DNA from: an uncultured bacterium
GTDB lineage: Bacteria > Verrucomicrobiota > Lentisphaeria > Victivallales > Victivallaceae
Reading direction: 5' to 3'
DNA: 10,945 nt
NCBI GenBank assembly: GCA_949286445.1
Contig: CASECL010000040.1
Location: forward strand, 1 to 10,945
Shown here: in pieces, positions 5,913 to 10,945 of the stretch
Layout: every line of letters begins with the position of its first letter
Numbering within the stretch: the first letter of the stretch is position 1
Notes under the pieces: model-generated
Database searches by the model: none
What the model saw: only the letters and a program-made list of their open reading frames with translations
What the model was told of the DNA's origin: nothing
Translations under genes and position numbers: made by a program

Positions 5913-7979
5913 ATGAAAAAATTGCATTTTGTACATCTGTTTCTTCTTTGCGTATTGCTGATGACGGCGGCGGCACGGTTCGGGATTATTCCCGCCGTGT
6001 CGGCCGCCGCGTTTTTTTCGGCTTTGACAATTTTCTGTTTTTACCGGAAACTTATTTCCCGCGGAGTGATGTGGCTGCTGCTGATTACAACGGCGGTGTC
6101 GGGGATACAGGGCTGCCGGCATTATCTGGAACGCAACCGGGATTTTACTCCGGGTGAATACCTGAACGGAGAATTTCTTATTACCGACCTCCGGTTCGTT
6201 CCACTGCCGGATCTGAAAATTAGGCGTACGGTCAGCGCAGAGACAATTTCCGGCGGCGAAGACCTCACCTTGATTCTCCCCCGTGATGCGGATCAGGCAA
6301 TGTTCCGGCGCGGCAATGTGTTATCCATCTCAGGCAGAATTCTGCCTGAACGCGCTGCCGAAGCAGTTGATTACCGCACGGGGGAAATTTTTTATTCCGA
6401 CCGTTTTTATCCGGACTCTGCCATGCTGGTTGACGAATGCCGTCTGACCGGCCGCAAATATGTTTGGGGCGAAACATTTTTCTCTCTGCGGGACAAAGCA
6501 CTGGCTCTGGCGGTAAAAAATATCCATGACGGAGAAAAACGCAATCTGGCCGCCGCGCTGTTTTTCGGAGTCAAGTCAGAACTTTCGTCTGAATCACAGC
6601 TTTCTTTTATCCGCAGCGGCACTATCCATCTGCTTTCCGTAAGCGGGCTTCACGTTGCCATGCTGGGGGCACTGCTGTTGTATCTGTTGAAGATTTTTCC
6701 CGACCGGAGGCGTTATCTTATCCTGACTGCGCTGCTGGCAGTTTATACGGTGAGCACCGGCATGAATCCTCCGGCGACGCGGGCATTTTTCATGATCGGG
6801 GCATATTCGGTGCTTAAGGTATTTTTCCTTTACTTACCCGGCATATATGTTCTGGAGTTTATCGCCGCCGGAATGATCCTTTATGCTCCCGAAAATCTTA
6901 CCGATATGGGATTTGATTACTCATTTCTGATTACCGCGGCTCTATTGTTGATGGCGGAAAAGACCCGCTCTCTGCACGGAATAATAAACAATTATCTTTC
7001 GCTTTTTCAAGGCATCCCTGCCCGGCGGGAACGTTTTTACTGCCGTCTGCTTACCGGGGCCGGTTTTTCCGTGGCGGTATGCGTGCTGGCATTTGCCGCC
7101 GGACTGCCGTTATCACTTTACTTTCAGGGATTATTTGTACCGGGAGCGGTAATTGCCAATATTATGCTGCTGCCGGTATGTGCGGTGCTTTTTCCGCTGC
7201 TTTTTCTGAAGATTGTTTTTGCCGCGCTAAACTTTGATATTTTTGCCCTGCCGCTGGCTTTCGCGCTGGGGTGTATTCTGGAAATTGGAGAATTCTGCGC
7301 GAAAAATTTCGGCTGTATTCCGGCGGCGGAAATAAGCCTTGCCGGGCTGCTGATCCTCTACTTCTTTCTGGCGGGGATAATGCTTTTCAAAGGCAAATGG
7401 AAATACTTTTCCGGCGCAGCGGCAATTCTGACACTTGCCGTAATGCTGTTGTATGGAGTTCATAACAACCGTCCGTCGCTTCTGGTTATACACGGCGGAT
7501 CTTCCGGAATATTTTCGGTAATTATTGCTGATACCGCATCCCACGAAGCGATCATGGTAAATGTGCCTGCCGGAAGTGCGAACATTGCGGAAAAATTTCT
7601 GCGCCGCAAAGGAATTCGCAATTTAAGTGAAATCCACTTTACCAGCGCACGTTCTGCTTTTGTTTCTGATCTGGAAAAACTGAGGCGTTATTTTCCGGTC
7701 AATCAGATTTTCACCCCGCCTTCTCCAATACGTTCCCGGGTTTTCGCCGGGAAACTCGGCGAATGCACCGATGCTCTCTCCGGCCGTTCTTCACTTATCG
7801 GCTTAAACCGTTCTCCGGACGGCACGATAACGCTGGATTACGCCAATCTCAATTCCGGTTTTGCGTTTTCTCTGAATCTGCCGGAACGGCCGGCGGGTGA
7901 ATTGTTTTTTTCTTCCGGCACGAAGGAGGAAAAATTAACACTTTATGCTCAGAATATTCCCTATCTGATTGAATTTTAA
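5913..7979 (+). CDS. comEC: ComEC/Rec2-family DNA-uptake channel with degenerate C-terminal domain
   Basis: ComEC is the inner-membrane channel that passes single-stranded DNA into the cytoplasm during natural transformation. Numbered from the ATG at 5913, the protein has N-terminal membrane helices (about 4-65), a soluble OB-like DUF4131 segment (about 80-180), and the multi-helix Competence domain (about 210-515). The Competence domain carries the family signature SVSGLHV (242-248) and MNPPATRA (284-291). A soluble C-terminal segment (about 520-688) sits where most ComECs carry a metallo-beta-lactamase-like domain. Here the expected D-x-G-Q-G-D is replaced by HGGSSG and the S-H-x-D-x-D-H site by FTSARSAF (576-583), so metal binding is probably lost. 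The full-length frame is open with no stop. A GTG at 5898 would add five residues; neither start has a visible Shine-Dalgarno, and I prefer the ATG. No comEA, pilus or dprA gene is in the window. Confidence 0.92.
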   Translation: MKKLHFVHLFLLCVLLMTAAARFGIIPAVSAAAFFSALTIFCFYRKLISRGVMWLLLITTAVSGIQGCRHYLERNRDFTPGEYLNGEFLITDLRFVPLPDLKIRRTVSAETISGGEDLTLILPRDADQAMFRRGNVLSISGRILPERAAEAVDYRTGEIFYSDRFYPDSAMLVDECRLTGRKYVWGETFFSLRDKALALAVKNIHDGEKRNLAAALFFGVKSELSSESQLSFIRSGTIHLLSVSGLHVAMLGALLLYLLKIFPDRRRYLILTALLAVYTVSTGMNPPATRAFFMIGAYSVLKVFFLYLPGIYVLEFIAAGMILYAPENLTDMGFDYSFLITAALLLMAEKTRSLHGIINNYLSLFQGIPARRERFYCRLLTGAGFSVAVCVLAFAAGLPLSLYFQGLFVPGAVIANIMLLPVCAVLFPLLFLKIVFAALNFDIFALPLAFALGCILEIGEFCAKNFGCIPAAEISLAGLLILYFFLAGIMLFKGKWKYFSGAAAILTLAVMLLYGVHNNRPSLLVIHGGSSGIFSVIIADTASHEAIMVNVPAGSANIAEKFLRRKGIRNLSEIHFTSARSAFVSDLEKLRRYFPVNQIFTPPSPIRSRVFAGKLGECTDALSGRSSLIGLNRSPDGTITLDYANLNSGFAFSLNLPERPAGELFFSSGTKEEKLTLYAQNIPYLIEF

Positions 7980-8007
7980 TCTGCCGCGCCAATATGTGCA
8001 ATAAAAA

Positions 8008-8044
8008 AGGCGGTTCTTCACATCTATCCTGCGAAGAACCGCCT
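8008..8044 (-). terminator. rho-independent terminator of the ABC exporter operon
   Basis: A perfect GC-rich stem, GGCGGTTCTTC (8009-8019) pairing with GAAGAACCGCC (8033-8043), is extended by one A-T pair and has a 13-nt loop. On the minus strand it is followed directly by a run of T (complement of 8003-8008), about 60 nt after the stop of the permease gene. On the plus strand the 3' side lacks a T tract, so it would end convergent comEC transcripts less efficiently, though the hairpin may protect their 3' ends. Confidence 0.9.
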
Positions 8045-8102
8045 CAAATCTACCCTGCCCTCCGGCCCCTGAGTCAGTGTATCTATAACATACTGTATAT
8101 CA

Positions 8103-9227
8103 TCAGCTGGCCACCGACTTGCGGAAGCGGCGCAGAGCCACCAGGAAGTATAACGCCCCCAGAATGAACATCTGGAGAAACGTTTTCCATACCAGCGCAA
8201 AATCCGCCCCGCGGAACAATATTGCCTTGCTGAATTCCACAAAATAAGTGGTCGGGGCAAAACGCATGATAAACTGGATTATTTCCGGCATATTGGCCTG
8301 CGAAGTAATACCGCCTGAAAGTATCTGCATCGGCATCAATACCAGAATCATCAGAATTCCCAGCTGCGGCATGTCCCGGGCGAAGCAGGCCAGAAAAATC
8401 CCCAGTGAAGTCATGGCAAAAAGATTGATCAGCACCCCCAGCATAAAAAGCCAGAAAGATCCGGCTATCGGTATATCCAGCACCTGATTGATCACAATCA
8501 GCAGTGAAAATCCGGTCACCACCAGTACGACCAGCGACATTGACCAGATTTTGGCAATCATGATTTCCACCGGATTTACCGGGGTGACCATCAAATGTTC
8601 CAGCGTACCCCGTTCCCGCTCCCGGATCAGGGCGGCTCCGGTCAGGATAAGAGCGATCATGGCAATATTGTTTACCAGCTCGTTCACCGCTCCCTCCCAG
8701 CTTTTAATCAAATTGGGGTTGAAGCGGTTGCGGATAACGATATCCGCAGAGTAAGCGGGCTGGGAATGTGTTTTTTCCCTGACAAAGTTTTTCACTTCCC
8801 GGTTGATAATCTCCTGAATATAACCATTGCCGGTAAATGCCTGAGACATCCGGGTGGCATCCACATTTACCTGCACCTCGGGGTTATCATTGGCAAGCAC
8901 TTTTTCCTGAAAATCCGGAGGAAAAACCACGACAAATGTGTATCTGCCCTCATCCATCAACCGGTCAATATCCGCGCGGGATATTTTTGCCGGCTTCATA
9001 AACAGCGGCGGGATAAAGGCATCCGTAACCCTTTTGCTCAATGCCGAACCATCCTCGTCCACCACGGCGATGGCGGCGTTGGAAATGGCGTCCGGAATGG
9101 ATTTTGCTCCCATGTAAACATTCATGCTGAAAGCGTAAATAATCAATACCACCAGCAGAGGATCACGGAACAATCCGATAATCTCCTTGCATCCGAGGCT
9201 GAAAATATGTTGAAGAGCATCTTTCAT
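8103..9227 (-). CDS. yhhJ: ABC-2 type transporter permease, YhhJ-like
   Basis: This 374-aa inner-membrane protein closely resembles E. coli YhhJ in length and sequence. A particularly conserved block is NVDATRMSQAFTGNGYIQ (121-138), and the cytoplasmic segment LIRERERGTLEHLMVTPV (200-217) is the coupling region typical of ABC-2 permeases. The order is one N-terminal membrane helix (about 23-41), a large extracytoplasmic domain (about 42-180), then about five helices (about 187-202, 228-248, 257-282, 288-305, 345-365). It would form the transmembrane channel with the ATPase-permease fusion encoded just upstream. Its ATG lies 3 nt past the stop of that gene. A good Shine-Dalgarno AGGAG (complement of 9237-9241) is embedded in the upstream coding sequence, indicating tight co-translation. 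The exported substrate is not known. Confidence 0.93.
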   Translation of the reverse strand: MKDALQHIFSLGCKEIIGLFRDPLLVVLIIYAFSMNVYMGAKSIPDAISNAAIAVVDEDGSALSKRVTDAFIPPLFMKPAKISRADIDRLMDEGRYTFVVVFPPDFQEKVLANDNPEVQVNVDATRMSQAFTGNGYIQEIINREVKNFVREKTHSQPAYSADIVIRNRFNPNLIKSWEGAVNELVNNIAMIALILTGAALIRERERGTLEHLMVTPVNPVEIMIAKIWSMSLVVLVVTGFSLLIVINQVLDIPIAGSFWLFMLGVLINLFAMTSLGIFLACFARDMPQLGILMILVLMPMQILSGGITSQANMPEIIQFIMRFAPTTYFVEFSKAILFRGADFALVWKTFLQMFILGALYFLVALRRFRKSVAS

Positions 9228-9230
9228 CTT

Positions 9231-10945
9231 TCACCGCTCCTGTTTTCTTTGCGAGATTATTCCCAATCCGCAAATTACCGCGATTTCCGCCGCCATTATA
9301 ATCACCGGCATGGTCATGTCGCTGAAATGCAGACCTTTATTGAACACCCCGCGGCTGATCAACAGCATATAAGTTGTGGGATAAACATTCCCCACAATAC
9401 TGCTGATACTGCCGTCATTAGGCACCGGATTGGTCAATCCGCACAGCTGCGAAGCCGGAAGCATGGTGGCAATCATAGTCAGAAAAATTACCGCAATCTG
9501 GCTCCTGGTCACTGACGAACACAGCAATCCGAGTCCGGTGGACAAAACACAGTAGATCAGCAGCGATCCCATCAGAAGCGGAATACTCCCTTTTATCGGC
9601 ACTTTGAACAGAAATACCGCCATAAGCACCAGAAATACTGAACTGGCAAAGGAAAACAGCACATAGGGCAGCTGTTTTCCCAGCAGAAATTCTGATCTTC
9701 TCACCGGGGTAACGTACAAATTGATAATTGATCCCAATTCTTTTTCCCGCACCACCGATAACGCCGCCAGCACCGCCGGAATCATCATCAGCAGCAGCGG
9801 GATTACCGCCGGAACCATGGCCGGCAGACTCAGAACATCCGGGTTGTAACGGTAACGGTTCTGAATTGACACCCCGCTATCCGCTGTCTGCTGCTGAGTT
9901 TCTGCATATTTCTGCTGCCACAGCGAATGCAGTCCCTGAGCGTAACCATTGATGGTTTCCGCGGTGGAGGGTTCTCCTCCGTCCACCCAGTACGCCACAC
10001 CGGGATTTTCGCCCCGCTGAACATCCTTGCTGAAAGACGGGGGAATTTCCACCACCAACTGCAATTCACCGCTTTTCATTCTTCTGTCCAGTTCCTCATG
10101 GCTTGACACCGGTTCATGCATCCGGAAATAACGGGGCGAACCGTAAAGATTCAGCAAATAATCATTGCTCAACTCCGTTTTATCCCAGTCCATTACTGCC
10201 GCATCAATATTTTCCACGTCCATATTGATACCGTAGCCGATAACCACCATCAGGATCATCGCGCCGAAAAGTGCCAGCGTGGTGCGTATTTTATCCCGTC
10301 TCAACTCCAGCATTTCACGCCAGTAACAGGTATAGAAACGCCCGAAATCAAATACGTGTTCACTGAACCAGCTTTTCTTTTTCTTCCGTTCCCGGTCTTC
10401 ATCTGGAACTTCGATTTTTTCCGCCGCGGCCTCCGCCGCCTCTGCCGCTCCCCGGTCTGCGTCTTCAAGATACCCGATAAAAGCATCTTCCAATGTTGCG
10501 GCTGAACGCGCTTTTTTCAGTGCTTCCGGAGTATCGCAGGCCAGTGAACGCCCGGCATGCATCAGAGAAATCCGGTCGCATCTGGCGGCTTCGTTCATAA
10601 AGTGTGTAGTAATAAATACCGTTACTTTGTCCCGGCGGGATATTTCAATAATCAGTTCCCAGAAACTGTCCCGAGCCACCGGATCAACTCCGCTGGTCGG
10701 CTCGTCCAGAATAAGTATCTGCGGGCTGTGAATTACCGCCGCAGCCAGCGACATGCGCTGTTTAATTCCCAGCGGGAGCTGGGACGGCAGGCGGTCAGCC
10801 ACGTTTTCAAGTTCAAAACGCTTGAGCATGGCATTGACTTTGCCCGGGATCTCTTCCGGAGTTAAATCATAAAGTTTGGCGTACAGTTCCAAATTCTGCC
10901 GCACGGTAAGTTCGTTATACAGCGAAAACAGCTGAGTCATATATC
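9231..10945 (-). CDS. rbbA: ABC transporter ATP-binding/permease fusion, RbbA-like (partial, 5' end outside window)
   Basis: The open frame continues past the right edge: the codon before the first in-window ATG (10940) is Tyr, giving the usual YMTQLFSLYNELTV after the Q-loop, so that ATG is internal. Counting from it, 569 residues are visible. An ABC ATPase half has signature LPLGIKQR (55-62), Walker B ILILDEP (75-81), D-loop SGVDP and H-loop TTHF (111-114); Walker A lies outside. A charged Ala/Glu/Lys-rich linker (about 158-190) leads to an ABC-2 permease domain with a helix at about 220-238, an extracytoplasmic domain (about 240-370) and about five further helices to the C-terminus. This fusion plus the YhhJ-like partner matches the E. 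coli rbbA-yhhJ arrangement. E. coli RbbA has about 911 residues with two ATPase domains, so roughly 340 residues may be missing here. RbbA was described as ribosome-associated, but sequence and context fit an exporter. Confidence 0.92.
   Translation of the reverse strand, partial: YMTQLFSLYNELTVRQNLELYAKLYDLTPEEIPGKVNAMLKRFELENVADRLPSQLPLGIKQRMSLAAAVIHSPQILILDEPTSGVDPVARDSFWELIIEISRRDKVTVFITTHFMNEAARCDRISLMHAGRSLACDTPEALKKARSAATLEDAFIGYLEDADRGAAEAAEAAAEKIEVPDEDRERKKKKSWFSEHVFDFGRFYTCYWREMLELRRDKIRTTLALFGAMILMVVIGYGINMDVENIDAAVMDWDKTELSNDYLLNLYGSPRYFRMHEPVSSHEELDRRMKSGELQLVVEIPPSFSKDVQRGENPGVAYWVDGGEPSTAETINGYAQGLHSLWQQKYAETQQQTADSGVSIQNRYRYNPDVLSLPAMVPAVIPLLLMMIPAVLAALSVVREKELGSIINLYVTPVRRSEFLLGKQLPYVLFSFASSVFLVLMAVFLFKVPIKGSIPLLMGSLLIYCVLSTGLGLLCSSVTRSQIAVIFLTMIATMLPASQLCGLTNPVPNDGSISSIVGNVYPTTYMLLISRGVFNKGLHFSDMTMPVIIMAAEIAVICGLGIISQRKQER
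9237..9241 (-). promoter_or_regulatory. ribosome binding site of the yhhJ-like gene
   Basis: AGGAG on the minus strand lies 9 nt before the ATG at 9227 and inside the last codons of the upstream ATPase-permease gene, fixing the permease start and implying coupled translation. Confidence 0.7.

Noticed and set aside
8595..9515. 306-aa plus-strand open frame across the ABC permease genes
   Set aside because: It is antisense to two well-supported ABC-2 genes, crosses their junction, and its His/Asn-rich composition is typical of an antisense shadow.
10938..10940. ATG taken as the start of the RbbA-like gene
   Set aside because: The frame is open to the window edge, the preceding codon is the Tyr of the family's YMTQ motif, and the Walker A motif has not yet appeared, so this Met is internal.

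Overview
This 10.9-kb window comes from a bacterial chromosome of moderate GC content with AT-rich intergenic gaps. The encoded proteins suggest the Planctomycetes-Verrucomicrobia-Chlamydiae superphylum, possibly Lentisphaerota. The main reason is a pair of secreted paralogs whose motifs (N-terminal NGDYYVIG, central GGHCAGRK) remind me of uncharacterised planctomycete-type toroid proteins. That placement is inference from memory and is not verified.

Left end (1-249): a complete minus-strand tRNA-Ala with anticodon CGC and encoded CCA, then a 170-nt AT-rich divergent intergenic region with several short inverted repeats. Next on the plus strand (250-1647) is a sigma-70 family factor. It has regions 1.2, 2, 3 and 4, no region 1.1, a long non-conserved insert, and unusual residues at the two positions that read the -10 element.

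Centre (1718-5847): three closely spaced plus-strand genes, each encoding a protein with a Sec-type signal peptide. The first (417 aa) is unrelated to the other two at the level I can read. The second and third (463 and 482 aa) are tandem paralogs. All three look like exported alpha-helical proteins, perhaps of the alpha/alpha-toroid type common among polysaccharide lyases, but no enzymatic family can be assigned from sequence alone. This cassette is the most likely place for undescribed biology. It is followed by a comEC-family gene (5913-7979), preceded by a short region that can fold as a three-way junction. Its C-terminal domain occupies the place of the metallo-beta-lactamase-like domain but lacks that domain's metal-binding motifs.

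Right end (8103-10945, minus strand): an export operon resembling E. coli rbbA-yhhJ. The upstream gene, an ATP-binding domain fused to an ABC-2 permease, runs off the right edge. The downstream gene is a separate ABC-2 permease. A strong rho-independent terminator (8008-8044) lies between this operon and the convergent comEC gene. Together the two ABC proteins would form an inner-membrane exporter; its periplasmic HlyD-type partner, if present, would lie outside the window.

No CRISPR array, insertion sequence, integrase, phage gene or attachment site was seen. No stretch longer than 300 bases lacks a gene.
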